Below, piece after piece: positions 1-9,485 of a DNA stretch of 64,000 nucleotides (position 1 is the stretch's first letter; each line of letters opens with the position of its first letter). The stretch is from assembly GCA_947476695.1 (NCBI GenBank), contig CANJRD010000002.1:248001-312000 (forward strand), read 5' to 3'. The translations under genes and the position numbers were made by a program. The notes beneath the pieces were generated by a model. It worked only from the letters and a program-made list of their open reading frames with translations, had not been told where the DNA came from and did no database searches. Source of the stretch: Rhodospirillaceae bacterium. Lineage in GTDB: Bacteria > Pseudomonadota > Alphaproteobacteria > Rhodospirillales > Rhodospirillaceae.

Positions 1-2073
1 AGCGACAATGGCGATGGCTCCGCCCGGCACCGTTCCATACTGGCGTACGAAGTCGGCTTCAACGTGGGGGGTGAGACTGTTCAATACTGCGACGGCGGCA
101 TCGCTGAATTTCGCAGCGGCGACTTCAGGCGTGACGCGACCGCGAAGCAGTTGGACGCCGATACGGAACCGCTGGTCGTTCGCCCAGCGGCGTGTGAGAT
201 CGAGGATTTCCTCGAATGCCGTGCCGCTGGTGAGTGCCGCCGCGAGATCGGTTCGCATGCCTTCGATGTCGGGCAGGGACGCGTAGAACTCCGGTTCCAG
301 AACGTAGTCGAGCAGGGCGGTGTTGCGCGTGACCATCTCGGCGAGGCGCGGTGCGTCGCCCATAATCTCGGCGACCAGATCCATCAGCTCGGGGTTCGCA
401 TGGAACGTCGACAACAGCTGAACCCCGCTGGAAAGCTGCGCCAGGGTTTGATCGAAGCGGATCAAGGCGACGTCCGGCTGAGTCGTCTTGCCGAACGCAG
501 TCAGCAGCGGCGGAATCAGTTCCGTCAGCAGTTGACGGGCTCGGTCGCTGCGCATCGCTCGATAGCGGCCATGATGCCAGGCCCGCACGGCCGCCGCGGC
601 GGCCGACGGGTTTTGGAACCCGAGACGCCGCAAGGTCTCCATCGTGTCGGAATCGTCCTCGGTGCCGGTGAAGACGAGATTGCCGCCAACCGCCAGGCTG
701 GGCGCATCCTCGAACAACGCGGCGTAGTGAGTCTCCACGGTGCGCAGCGCCGCTCCCATGTCCGCCGCGAAGCTCTCGCAATCGGGATATCCGAGAAATG
801 CCGCGAGTTCGGCCAGAGGCCCTGGCTGGGACGGCAACGTCTGCGTCTGCTCATCGGCGATCATCTGCAGTCGATGCTCGACTTTACGAAGATAGCGATA
901 GGCGACGGTCAAGTCGTCGCGCGCTTCATCGGTGATGAAGCCCAGCTTCTGCAAGGTCTCGAGTGCGCCCAGGGTTGTCTGAATGCGCGCTTCGGGAATG
1001 CGTCCGCCCCAGATGAGCTGCTGGGTCTGGACGAAGAATTCGATCTCGCGAATGCCGCCGCGACCGACCTTGATGTTGTGCCCGGCAATGGCAACCTGGC
1101 TGCCGCCCTTGTGGGCGTATATCTGGCGCTTGATCGAGTGGATGTCCTGCAACGCATAGAAGTCGAGCGACTTGCGCCAGATGAAGGGCTTCAGTCCATC
1201 CAGGAATTCCCGCGCCGCGCCACCGTCGCCGGCGATGAAGCGGGCCTTGATCAAGGCCGCGCGTTCCCAATTCTGACCGTAGTTTTCATAGTAGCTTTGC
1301 GCGGCTTCGCGGCTGACGGCGATGCTGGTCGAGGCGGGGTCGGGCCGCAGCCGCAGATCGGTGCGGAACACATAGCCGTCGGCCGTGCGCTCTTGCAGGA
1401 TGCGCACTAACGACTTCGTGAGGTCGACCGCGAATTCCTGCGGCGATTTTTTACCGACGTAGGGCAGGCGATCCGCGTCGAACAGTACGAACAGGTCGAT
1501 GTCAGACGAATAATTCAGCTCGTGCGCGCCGAGCTTGCCGACCCCCAGCACGACATAACCGCTCTGCGCCGGATCGGCCGACGTGAGACGTCCGAGGTTG
1601 AGGGCGTCCTGCATCGCACCCGCCACAGCTTTGCGGACGCAGAGGTCAGCGAACCCGGACAATGCGACCACGACTTGGTCAACGTTCCATTGCGCGGTGA
1701 TGTCCGCGATCCCAATCGCGAGAGCGGCGCGGGCTTTCGCACGACGCAGGCGGAGCATCAGTGCCTGAATATCGCCATCATCGACATGCGTGATGAGATT
1801 CGCTTGCGCCCCGTCCAGGGCCGCGCGTGGCCCGCTCTGGACAAACAGCCTTAGGATGTCCGGGTGTTCGGTCAGCAACCGCCCCAGGAACGGACTGTTC
1901 GCGAAAATGCCGTCCAACAGCGGGGTCAACTGCGGGTCGTTATCGGCCGCCGCGACGAACGTAGCCTCCGCCGGCATGCGCTGCGCGGCTTCTGCGGCCC
2001 ATTCGTGGCGCATTTCGGCCGCGCGCCGTGGATCGAGCGGCTGCGGTAACAACGTGTGACGTGGCGTAAACAC
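1..2073 (-). CDS. glnE: Bifunctional glutamine synthetase adenylyltransferase/deadenylase, C-terminus cut by window edge
   Basis: GlnE adds AMP to, and removes it from, glutamine synthetase in response to PII state. The minus-strand frame is open from about 2073 to the left edge, giving about 691 of the usual 950-1000 residues. The first nucleotidyltransferase (deadenylase) core is visible near residue 180 as GVGKLGAHELNYSSDIDLF. The helical-domain motif GRGGIREIEFFVQ lies near residue 337. The frame leaves the window at GGAIAIVA, where the second, adenylylating nucleotidyltransferase domain begins. The start is uncertain: I chose a GTG at 2073, but there is no strong Shine-Dalgarno and an ATG lies near 2009. 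It is divergent from the AsmA-like gene. Family assignment is firm. Confidence 0.93.
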   Translation of the reverse strand, partial: MFTPRHTLLPQPLDPRRAAEMRHEWAAEAAQRMPAEATFVAAADNDPQLTPLLDGIFANSPFLGRLLTEHPDILRLFVQSGPRAALDGAQANLITHVDDGDIQALMLRLRRAKARAALAIGIADITAQWNVDQVVVALSGFADLCVRKAVAGAMQDALNLGRLTSADPAQSGYVVLGVGKLGAHELNYSSDIDLFVLFDADRLPYVGKKSPQEFAVDLTKSLVRILQERTADGYVFRTDLRLRPDPASTSIAVSREAAQSYYENYGQNWERAALIKARFIAGDGGAAREFLDGLKPFIWRKSLDFYALQDIHSIKRQIYAHKGGSQVAIAGHNIKVGRGGIREIEFFVQTQQLIWGGRIPEARIQTTLGALETLQKLGFITDEARDDLTVAYRYLRKVEHRLQMIADEQTQTLPSQPGPLAELAAFLGYPDCESFAADMGAALRTVETHYAALFEDAPSLAVGGNLVFTGTEDDSDTMETLRRLGFQNPSAAAAAVRAWHHGRYRAMRSDRARQLLTELIPPLLTAFGKTTQPDVALIRFDQTLAQLSSGVQLLSTFHANPELMDLVAEIMGDAPRLAEMVTRNTALLDYVLEPEFYASLPDIEGMRTDLAAALTSGTAFEEILDLTRRWANDQRFRIGVQLLRGRVTPEVAAAKFSDAAVAVLNSLTPHVEADFVRQYGTVPGGAIAIVA

Positions 2074-2345
2074 TGATGAAAATCGTGATTTGCGGTTGTT
2101 CGTGTGGACAGTCAGATATACAAGAAAAGCGGTCAAGCGGCCCGGTTTTCCGGTTCCCGAGGTCGCGCCGCGCAAGGCGCTGACCGTGATCGCAACCCGG
2201 CTTGGTCGGCACGCGTGTCCTGGGAGGACGCCTGACGAATTCTGGGAACAATAGCGACGGTGGCCAAGGCCGATCCTGGCTGCGGTTGCTCTTTGAGCGA
2301 TCTCGCCAGCGCGAGCATTTGGAGTCCGCGGCGTTGGCCCATGGC

Positions 2346-5300
2346 ATGACGAAATTCTCGATACGGATACTCGAGGCCGTCTTGCTGGTCGCGTTCCTGC
2401 TTGTTGCCTTCGTCGCTTGGCGATTGAGCCGTGGACCGCTGCCGCTCGATCCTTTCACCCCCTATCTCGAACGTGCACTGACTGCGGGTCAACCGGACTT
2501 GCGCCTGACCATAAGCCATGCCTCGTTGCAATGGCGGGCGCTCGACAGTCGTCCTGTGATTACCGTGGAGAACGTGCAAGCGACTGATCGCAGCGGCGTG
2601 ATCGCCGCATTGCCACGTATGGACGTGGAAATGAGCCTGCCGGCGTTGTTCAGCGGCAGCCTGGTGCCGGAAGAAATTTCGCTCTCGAGTCCAAGCTTGC
2701 GTGTGACGCGCCGCACGGACGGCAGCTTCGCCTTCGGCGTCACGCAGACCTCGAACCCGTCGGAAGCCACACCCGACAATGAATCCGTCGCCAGTGCTTT
2801 GATCAGCGCGCTGACGCGTCCGGCCAGCGACATCAATCGCGCGGGTTATCTGCAGCGCATCGCCATTCGGGATTCGACACTGGTCCTGGCGGACGAGGCC
2901 ACGGGCAAGCGGTGGCTGGTGCCGAACGCGGCTTTGATCCTGCAGCGCGCGGGCGCGGACGTGGAACTCAGCGCCAACCTGCCGATCATCGACCAGAACC
3001 GTCCCTGGAATATCGCGGTGCACGGCAGTTATTCGGCGCAGGCGAAGCAGCTCGACATGACTCTGCAGCTCGACGGATTCCGCCCATCCGGCATTTCCGA
3101 ACTGGCGACACAGCTTCATCCGCTGCGCGCTGCGGACTTTCCGGTCAGCGGTGAAGTCGCGGCCCGCTTGAGCCTCGGCGAAGCGGGCGCGCGGATGGAC
3201 GAACTCAAGTTCGACCTGAAGGCCGAGAACGGCGTGTTGAACATGCCTGCCCCGGTCAATCGCGCTTATGGCGTAAAGAGCTTGCGCGCGAAGGGCGGCA
3301 TTACCGATGCGCTCGATCATATCGTGCTTGAGACGCTCGCAGTCGAACTGAACGAAGGCACCCACGGCCCAGCGACGATTTCCGTCAGCGGCGAAGGGCT
3401 GGCCCTGAATTCAGCGCCGGCCATTGGTCTCGATATCGCAATCAGCGATCTCACCACTGATGCCTTCAAATTCTATTGGCCGGAAGGCGTCAAGCCGAAC
3501 ACCCGGAACTGGGTCTCAAACAACCTGCACAAGGGCGAGCTGTCGCAAAGCCGCTTCCACGTCGCCCTTGGTGGACCGCGCCTTGAAGAACTCGATCTGA
3601 CGGACCTTAAGGGGTCATCCACACTGAGCGGCGTCACCGTCACGTACATGAGGCAATTGCCGTCGGTGCTGGACACCGCCGCGACGATGACGCTGAGCGC
3701 AACTGAAGTGGCGGTGAATATTGAAGGCGGCATGATTCCGGATGCGCAGTCCGGTAAGGGACTGCAAGTGCGCAGCGGGACAATCCGGCTGACGGAGCTC
3801 GGCAGCGCCCACGAACACGCACGTATCGATCTAAATATTGGCGGCGACCTCGGCGAAGTGATGCGTCTGATCGATCACGAGCCGTTGGGCTATGCGCAGA
3901 CCATGGGTATCGATCCCTCCACGCCGACCGGTGCGGCCGACATCGATCTCAGTATCAACTTCCCACTGATCGCCGAGCTCAAGCTCGATCAGCTGCAGAT
4001 CGGCGTGAAGGCGAAGGTCAATGGCGGCAAGATCCCGAAGTTGGTGTTCGACCAGCCGCTGGACGACAGCCATCTTGAGCTGAAACTCGACGGCAAAGGC
4101 ATGGACGTCTCGGGCACCGCGGTTGTGGCCGGCATTCCGGCGAGCATCGTGTGGCGCGAGAACTTCGGCGGCGGCAATTTCCGCAGCCGCTACGAGATCG
4201 ATACGACGCTCGACAACGATCAGCGGCCCCTGGTCGCGCTTACGTCGCGCATCTTCGCGCCCCCCTACATCGACGGGCCGGTGAAGGCGCACATCGTCTA
4301 CACGTCGTTGCGCGATGGCACGTCGACGGTCGAAGCCGACGCAGACCTGCATGACTCGATCGTCAGCATGCCCCTGGCCAATTGGACCAAGGCGAAGGCA
4401 ACGGCGGGACGAGCGACCATCAGTGCGACGTTCCGCAACGGTGAGATCGTGAGCGTGCCGGGATTCCATGTCGTCAGCGAAGATGGCGATCTGAACGGTA
4501 CGGCGCAGTTCTCACCCGGCAGTTTGCTCACGCGGGTTGATGTCGCCAAGGCGCGCCTGGGCGAGACCGACGTGAGTCTCGGCATGACCTTGGACGACAG
4601 AGGCGTCTATCACTACGAGGTGCGTGGAGCCGCCTTCGACGCCGCCACGTTCTTCAAGGAACTCAATCGCGACGACGGTTCCGATCCGAATGCGCCGAAG
4701 ACTCCGATCACCATGCGCGCCAAACTTGATCGCATGTGGATGTCGAAGGAAGGCGACTTCCGCGACGTCAGCCTCACCTATCGCCAGAGCGCGCGGGACG
4801 TGGAAGCGATCTCGCTGACCAGCAAGGTCGACGGCATAGCGCCGCTGACGTTTGAGCTCAGTGATGTGAACGGCAAGCGCACGTTCCACGGGACGGGCAC
4901 CTCGGGCGGCTCAGTCGTGCGCGCGATTGGTCTGTTCGACGACATTGTCGGCGGTACGTTCAAGATCGACGGTGATATCGAGGCCGATGGGGTTGTGAAG
5001 GGTACCGCCAACATCAGCGATTTAAAGCTTGTGAAGGCGCCGGCCATCGCGCGGCTGCTTTCGGTCGCGGCGGTAACGGGCATCGTCGATGAACTGGAAG
5101 GCAAGGGGCTGTCTTTCAAGATGCTCCGCGTGCCGTTCACCTACAGCGATTCGGTCGTCCATGTGACGAATGGCGAGATGTTTGGCACCTCGCTCGGCCT
5201 GACGGGGAAGGGCACGTACAACTTCACCGAACGCAATATGGACTTCGAGGGCACGGTCATCCCGGCCTACGCCGTCAACAGTGCGCTCAGTTCGATTCCG

Positions 5301-5537
5301 CTGCTTGGCACATTGTTGACCGGCACCGACAAGGGCGGCGGCATCATCGCAGCGGCGTATACTTACAAAGGCGATCCCTTGACCGCGCAGCCGAGTGTCA
5401 ATCCGCTGACGGTGCTGGCACCGGGCATCATGCGGCGCATATTCGATATCTTCAAGAGCACGCCGGCACAGTCGGCGCAGAATCCGGAACGGGCGAAAGC
5501 GCCCAAAGCCGCTAGCGAAGAACCGGCCGACGGCTGA
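2346..5537 (+). CDS. AsmA/YhdP-like envelope protein (DUF3971 type)
   Basis: This is a protein of about 1063 residues with one N-terminal membrane anchor (about residues 8-27) and a long beta-rich periplasmic body. YhdP/AsmA-family proteins are proposed to be bridge-like lipid carriers between the inner and outer membranes. The C-terminal part has the family's typical pattern, including GKGTYNFTERNMDFEGTV and then SSIPLLGTLLTGTDKGGGI. The frame is open upstream to a TTG at 2202, but the ATG at 2346 puts the hydrophobic anchor at the N-terminus, so I prefer it. It is divergent from glnE and convergent with tyrS, with only 3 bases between stops. Its role in this organism is inferred from family only. 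Confidence 0.85.
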   Translation: MTKFSIRILEAVLLVAFLLVAFVAWRLSRGPLPLDPFTPYLERALTAGQPDLRLTISHASLQWRALDSRPVITVENVQATDRSGVIAALPRMDVEMSLPALFSGSLVPEEISLSSPSLRVTRRTDGSFAFGVTQTSNPSEATPDNESVASALISALTRPASDINRAGYLQRIAIRDSTLVLADEATGKRWLVPNAALILQRAGADVELSANLPIIDQNRPWNIAVHGSYSAQAKQLDMTLQLDGFRPSGISELATQLHPLRAADFPVSGEVAARLSLGEAGARMDELKFDLKAENGVLNMPAPVNRAYGVKSLRAKGGITDALDHIVLETLAVELNEGTHGPATISVSGEGLALNSAPAIGLDIAISDLTTDAFKFYWPEGVKPNTRNWVSNNLHKGELSQSRFHVALGGPRLEELDLTDLKGSSTLSGVTVTYMRQLPSVLDTAATMTLSATEVAVNIEGGMIPDAQSGKGLQVRSGTIRLTELGSAHEHARIDLNIGGDLGEVMRLIDHEPLGYAQTMGIDPSTPTGAADIDLSINFPLIAELKLDQLQIGVKAKVNGGKIPKLVFDQPLDDSHLELKLDGKGMDVSGTAVVAGIPASIVWRENFGGGNFRSRYEIDTTLDNDQRPLVALTSRIFAPPYIDGPVKAHIVYTSLRDGTSTVEADADLHDSIVSMPLANWTKAKATAGRATISATFRNGEIVSVPGFHVVSEDGDLNGTAQFSPGSLLTRVDVAKARLGETDVSLGMTLDDRGVYHYEVRGAAFDAATFFKELNRDDGSDPNAPKTPITMRAKLDRMWMSKEGDFRDVSLTYRQSARDVEAISLTSKVDGIAPLTFELSDVNGKRTFHGTGTSGGSVVRAIGLFDDIVGGTFKIDGDIEADGVVKGTANISDLKLVKAPAIARLLSVAAVTGIVDELEGKGLSFKMLRVPFTYSDSVVHVTNGEMFGTSLGLTGKGTYNFTERNMDFEGTVIPAYAVNSALSSIPLLGTLLTGTDKGGGIIAAAYTYKGDPLTAQPSVNPLTVLAPGIMRRIFDIFKSTPAQSAQNPERAKAPKAASEEPADG

Positions 5538-5540
5538 GTT

Positions 5541-6791
5541 CTAGACGATGCGCACCAATGCGATGCGCTTTTTTCCGGCGCTCAGCTTGATCACGCCATC
5601 GACCGCCGTGGCCGCTGTCACCAGCAAACCTTCGTCATCGATCTTCTGATCGTTCATCTTCGCGCCGCCGCCCTTAATCAGACGACGCGCTTCGCTATTG
5701 CTGGCGGCGAGGCCGGCCCGCGCCAGCAACGCCCAAATCGCCATGCCGGCGCCGAACTCGTTGGCGGGCACCTCGACAGTCGGAAGATCGTCGCCGATAC
5801 CGCCTTGCTCGAACGTACGGCGCGCGGTTTCCGCGGCTTCTTCCGCGGCGGCACGGCCGTGCAACAGCGTGGTCGCTTCCAGGGCGAGCACCTTCTTCGC
5901 ATCGTTGATCTCCGCGCCGGCCAAGGCTTCCAGCTTCGCGATCTCGTCGAGCGGCAAGTCGGTGAAAAGTTTGAGGAAGCGGCCGACGTCGGCGTCTTCG
6001 GTGTTGCGCCAGAATTGGTAGTAGCCGTAAGGGGCAAGGCGTTCGGCCTTCAGCCATACCGCACCTGCGGCGGTCTTGCCCATCTTGGCGCCCGACGCGG
6101 TGGTGATGAGCGGCGAGGTGAAGCCGAACAATTCGGCTTCGGCAATACGCCGGCCGAGATCGACCCCCTGCACGATGTTGCCCCACTGATCCGAGCCGCC
6201 AAGCTGCAGCGTGCACTTGTGGCGCTTGAACAGTTCCACGAAGTCGTAGCCCTGGAGGATCATGTAGTTGAATTCCAGGAACGTCAGCGGCTGCTCGCGC
6301 TCAAGGCGCACCTTCACGCTTTCCATCGTCAGCATGCGATTGATGGTGAAGTGTCGACCGATGTCGCGCAGGAACGGGATGTACTGGAGGCCGTCGAGCC
6401 AGTCGGCATTGTTGACGATCACCGCGTCCTTTGCCCCGGTTCCGAAGGTCAGGAACTTGTCGAAGATCGATTGAATCGACGCGATGTTGGAATTGATCGT
6501 CGCATCGTCCAGAAGCTGCCGGCTCTCTTCCTTACCAGATGGATCGCCAATCTTGGTCGTGCCGCCGCCCATCAGGGCGATTGGACGATGACCGGTCTTC
6601 TGCATCCAGCGCAGCATCATGATCGGCAGCAGGCTGCCGACGTGCAGGCTGTCCGCCGTGGCGTCGAAGCCGATATAGCCCGTGACGGTCTCCTTCGCGG
6701 CCTTGGCGTCGAGGCCTTCCAGGTCCGTGCACTGGTGCATGAACCCGCGGGCGGTCAGCGTCTGGATCAGGTCTGAACGGAACGTCGTCAT
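5541..6791 (-). CDS. tyrS: Tyrosyl-tRNA synthetase
   Basis: The enzyme charges tRNA-Tyr with tyrosine. It has 416 residues, normal for bacterial TyrS. The class I signature appears as [12 protein letters not shown] (HIGH position) near residue 48 and as [13 protein letters not shown] (KMSKS position) near residue 234. The tRNA-binding S4 domain is at the C-terminus ([17 protein letters not shown]). GGSDQWGNI, a tyrosine-site signature, is also present. It is divergent from anmK with about 66 bp between start codons; this TyrS-AnmK pairing is common in Alphaproteobacteria. Confidence 0.97.
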   Translation of the reverse strand: MTTFRSDLIQTLTARGFMHQCTDLEGLDAKAAKETVTGYIGFDATADSLHVGSLLPIMMLRWMQKTGHRPIALMGGGTTKIGDPSGKEESRQLLDDATINSNIASIQSIFDKFLTFGTGAKDAVIVNNADWLDGLQYIPFLRDIGRHFTINRMLTMESVKVRLEREQPLTFLEFNYMILQGYDFVELFKRHKCTLQLGGSDQWGNIVQGVDLGRRIAEAELFGFTSPLITTASGAKMGKTAAGAVWLKAERLAPYGYYQFWRNTEDADVGRFLKLFTDLPLDEIAKLEALAGAEINDAKKVLALEATTLLHGRAAAEEAAETARRTFEQGGIGDDLPTVEVPANEFGAGMAIWALLARAGLAASNSEARRLIKGGGAKMNDQKIDDEGLLVTAATAVDGVIKLSAGKKRIALVRIV

Positions 6792-6857
6792 TGTGGTATT
6801 CTCGATAAAAGGTCGCGCTGCTTACCACACCTTCAACACCTGAGACAACGAAGCCCC

Positions 6858-7979
6858 ATGTCAGCAAAGCCGCAAGTTGCGCCCGTTTCCGAGCCCTTCG
6901 TGGGCGATGTCCTGAAGGTCATCGGCCTGATGAGCGGCACCTCCATGGACGGCATCGATGCGGCCTATTTGGAAACCGACGGGGCGGACTACGTCCGGGC
7001 CGGTAAGTCCGTCTCGGTTCCGTTCTCGGACTCCTTCCGCAAGCGCCTGATCGAGTTCGTGGCGCGGGTGCCGGAACGCGATGCACCTGAGGCAGATGCG
7101 ATCGAACAGGAGATGACCGATCTCCACGCCACGGCGGTCACGCAGCTCGCGGCCGAAACGTGCACGCCTTTGCGCGAACTCGATCTGGTCGGTTTCCATG
7201 GTCAGACCGTCTGGCACCGGCCAGAGCGGCGCGACACCTGGCAGATGGGCGACGGTGCGCGGCTGGCCAAGACGCTGGGCGTGCCCGTGGTATTCGACTT
7301 CCGCAGCGACGATGTCCGTGCGGGCGGGCAGGGGGCGCCGCTGCTGCCCGTCTATCACGCTGCCCTGGCGGGCGATCTACCGACGGCGGTGCTGAACATC
7401 GGCGGCGTCGCGAACGTGACGTGGATTGATCGCAAGACCGACGCGCTTGTTGGTTTCGATACCGGGCCGGGCAACGGCCTGATCGACGATTGGGTCAAGG
7501 CGCGGCTGAACCTGCTGATGGATCGCGACGGTGCCGTCGCGGCCCGTGGCCATGTCGATGAAACCATTCTGGCCCAGCTGATGACGCATCCGTATTTCAG
7601 CGCGCCCGCGCCGAAGTCGCTCGACCGCTTTGCCTTCAGCACAGCAACGCTTTCCCATCTGTCCACGGAAGACGGCGCCGCGACGCTGGCCGCCTTCACG
7701 GCGGAATCGGTGGCGCGGGGTTTGAGGCTTTGCGGCGTTGCGCGGCACTTGCTTGTCACGGGCGGCGGCCGGCGCAATCCGATCATCATGCGTGAATTGC
7801 GGCGCCGCACGGGAATCGACGTGGCGCCGGTGGAATCCGTGGGCTGGCACGGCGACGTGCTCGAAGCCGAGGGCTTCGCCTATATGGCGGTGCGGAGCTT
7901 GAAGAAGCTGCCGATCTCGTTCCCGGGAACGACCGGCGTGGCGCGACCGCTGACCGGCGGCCGTATCGCCCAGCCTTAG
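6858..7979 (+). CDS. anmK: Anhydro-N-acetylmuramic acid kinase
   Basis: AnmK phosphorylates and opens 1,6-anhydro-MurNAc released during peptidoglycan turnover, giving MurNAc-6-phosphate in the cytoplasm. The 373-residue protein has the N-terminal phosphate-binding motif GLMSGTSMDGIDAAY and the catalytic-region motif FDFRSDDVRAGGQGAPLLP. The later ATP-site glycine segments VLNIGGVANVTW and VTGGGRRNP are also present. The ATG at 6858 leaves a short variable extension before the first strand. It stops 7 bases before the convergent hydrolase gene. No other peptidoglycan-recycling gene is adjacent. Confidence 0.96.
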   Translation: MSAKPQVAPVSEPFVGDVLKVIGLMSGTSMDGIDAAYLETDGADYVRAGKSVSVPFSDSFRKRLIEFVARVPERDAPEADAIEQEMTDLHATAVTQLAAETCTPLRELDLVGFHGQTVWHRPERRDTWQMGDGARLAKTLGVPVVFDFRSDDVRAGGQGAPLLPVYHAALAGDLPTAVLNIGGVANVTWIDRKTDALVGFDTGPGNGLIDDWVKARLNLLMDRDGAVAARGHVDETILAQLMTHPYFSAPAPKSLDRFAFSTATLSHLSTEDGAATLAAFTAESVARGLRLCGVARHLLVTGGGRRNPIIMRELRRRTGIDVAPVESVGWHGDVLEAEGFAYMAVRSLKKLPISFPGTTGVARPLTGGRIAQP

Positions 7980-7986
7980 CGAAGAC

Positions 7987-8658
7987 CTAGCCGACTTTGC
8001 GCTTGGTGGGGCCGGCGCCCTGACCCAGACGCGTGTCGAGGTAACCGCTTACGTCGCGAACCATCTCATCCATGTGGTCCTTGAAGAAGTGGTTCGCGCC
8101 CTTCACGTGCTGATAGTCGATGACGATGTTCTTCTGCAGCTTCAGCTTGTTGGCGAGCTTCTCGACCGACGGCTCCGGCACCACGTCGTCTTCCGTGCCC
8201 TGAAGGATCAGGCCGGATGAGGGGCAGGGCGCGAGGAAGGTGAAGTCGTACATGTTCGCGGGCGGCGCGACGGAGATGAAACCTTCGATCTCGGGACGGC
8301 GCATGAGCAGCTGCATCCCGATCCAGGCACCGAAGGAGAACCCGGCCACCCAGCACGAAGCGGCGTTGGGGTTCACGGACTGCAGCCAATCGAGCGCGGA
8401 TGCCGCGTCGGAGAGTTCGCCGACGCCGTTGTCGAATTCGCCCTGAGACCGGCCGACCCCGCGGAAATTGAACCGCAGGACCGAGAAGCCCTTCTTCACG
8501 AAGACATAATAGAGGTTGTAGACCACCTTGTTGTTCATCGTCCCGCCATGCTGCGGGTGCGGATGAAGAATGATGGCGATCGGAGCCCGTGGCGTATCAC
8601 TGTGGTGATAACGGCCGTCCAAGCGGCCTTCAGGGCCAGCAAAGATGACTTCGGGCAT
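7987..8658 (-). CDS. Alpha/beta hydrolase (COG2945-like)
   Basis: This is a compact cytosolic hydrolase of 223 residues with no lid domain and no signal peptide. The oxyanion-region motif HPHPQHGGTMNNKV is near residue 33. The nucleophile elbow is GFSFG near residue 107, followed by the acid in QGTEDDVVPE and the histidine in KGANHFF. This pattern matches the COG2945/DUF-type small alpha/beta hydrolases often seen in proteobacteria; the substrate is unknown. It is transcribed away from the Rrf2/desulfurase operon, sharing the 356-bp intergenic region. Confidence 0.85.
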   Translation of the reverse strand: MPEVIFAGPEGRLDGRYHHSDTPRAPIAIILHPHPQHGGTMNNKVVYNLYYVFVKKGFSVLRFNFRGVGRSQGEFDNGVGELSDAASALDWLQSVNPNAASCWVAGFSFGAWIGMQLLMRRPEIEGFISVAPPANMYDFTFLAPCPSSGLILQGTEDDVVPEPSVEKLANKLKLQKNIVIDYQHVKGANHFFKDHMDEMVRDVSGYLDTRLGQGAGPTKRKVG

Positions 8659-9014
8659 GGGCAGTCCTTTTTTGCAGGCGCCTTATTTAGGGGAACGTCC
8701 GCCGCAGTGCAAACTTAAACGCACGCGCGCGACTAAACGCACGGCGGCCTAAGCCCCTGAGAACTACCGCTTTCATTCACCTGCGGTCTCACGCGCCTTT
8801 ACGCCCTCACCTCGGCCAGGGGCATACGCACACCTTGCGGCGAAGCGGGCGCAAAATTCGCCACTTCGTGATCCATTTATCCCCTGAAATAGTGATGCGG
8901 CGGGCAGGGGTATTTCGTATCAAACGCTCGACATTCTGCGCGGGGTTTCGCAAATCTTCCCCTTTGCGTTGTAATCCCGTAGAAAGCTGCTTGCTACGGT
9001 TCGAGGAGAGTTTG
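8659..9014. promoter_or_regulatory. Divergent intergenic region with a dyad before the Rrf2 gene
   Basis: This 356-bp stretch separates the hydrolase (minus) from the Rrf2 gene (plus). No convincing gene is present, although the Rrf2 frame stays open upstream to 8835. An inverted repeat, CCGTAG - 11 nt - CTACGG, occupies 8977-8999, just before the Shine-Dalgarno GAGGAGAG at 9003-9010. Its 23-bp size and position fit an autoregulatory operator for an Rrf2 dimer, but that is inference. Confidence 0.45.
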
Positions 9015-9431
9015 GTGCGAAACGGTTCGAAAGCACGCTACGCGGTCGCCGCTCTGGTTGATCTCGCCCTTCAACAGTCGCGTCGACCGACGGCGCTGGC
9101 GGATATCGCCCAGCGTCAGGAGATCTCGATTTCCTATCTGGAACAGCTGTTTGCCCGCCTTCGGCAGGCAGGGCTCATCCGCAGCGTCCGTGGGCCCGGC
9201 GGCGGCTATATCCTCAGCCGCCCCGCGGCCGAAATCTCCATCGGCGAGATCTGTCAGGCCGTTATCAACAACGAGGAGCCGCAGTCGATCCCGGGTTCGG
9301 AAGCCGTGCAGGCGCGCACCCGATCCCTGTGGCAGCTGGTGGACGACGAGACGACCCGGACCCTGCAAGGCATCAGCCTTCAGCAGGTGCTGGATAGTCC
9401 CGAAGCGGCCCTCGGCACCGTCGCGGCCTAA
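9015..9431 (+). CDS. Rrf2-family regulator lacking the IscR cysteine triad
   Basis: This is a 138-residue winged-helix regulator of the IscR/Rrf2 family. I chose the GTG at 9015 because GAGGAGAG lies 4 bases upstream and the product then begins with the family pattern (KARYAVAALVDLAL). The recognition helix region EISISYLEQLFARLRQAGL and the wing RGPGGGYILSRP are both present. IscR normally has three cysteines around residues 92-104 that hold an [2Fe-2S] cluster. Here that loop has none, and the only cysteine is in the GEICQAV segment. The desulfurase follows after 54 bp, so it probably controls sulfur mobilisation, by a ligand or a differently ligated cluster. Confidence 0.88.
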   Translation: MRNGSKARYAVAALVDLALQQSRRPTALADIAQRQEISISYLEQLFARLRQAGLIRSVRGPGGGYILSRPAAEISIGEICQAVINNEEPQSIPGSEAVQARTRSLWQLVDDETTRTLQGISLQQVLDSPEAALGTVAA

Positions 9432-9485
9432 TCGCCCTCCTCTTCGCGGGATATCCGGCGGCGGCCTGTGCTAGAAGGCGGCCCC

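Noticed and set aside
64-1410. 448-codon plus-strand open frame
   Set aside because: It is antisense to glnE, whose minus-strand frame carries clear GlnE motifs; high GC content opens such shadow frames.
2133-3365. 410-codon minus-strand frame
   Set aside because: It is antisense to the AsmA-like gene and has no recognisable product.
8835-9014. N-terminal extension of the Rrf2 gene
   Set aside because: The extension is not family-like, and the GTG at 9015 has an excellent ribosome site.
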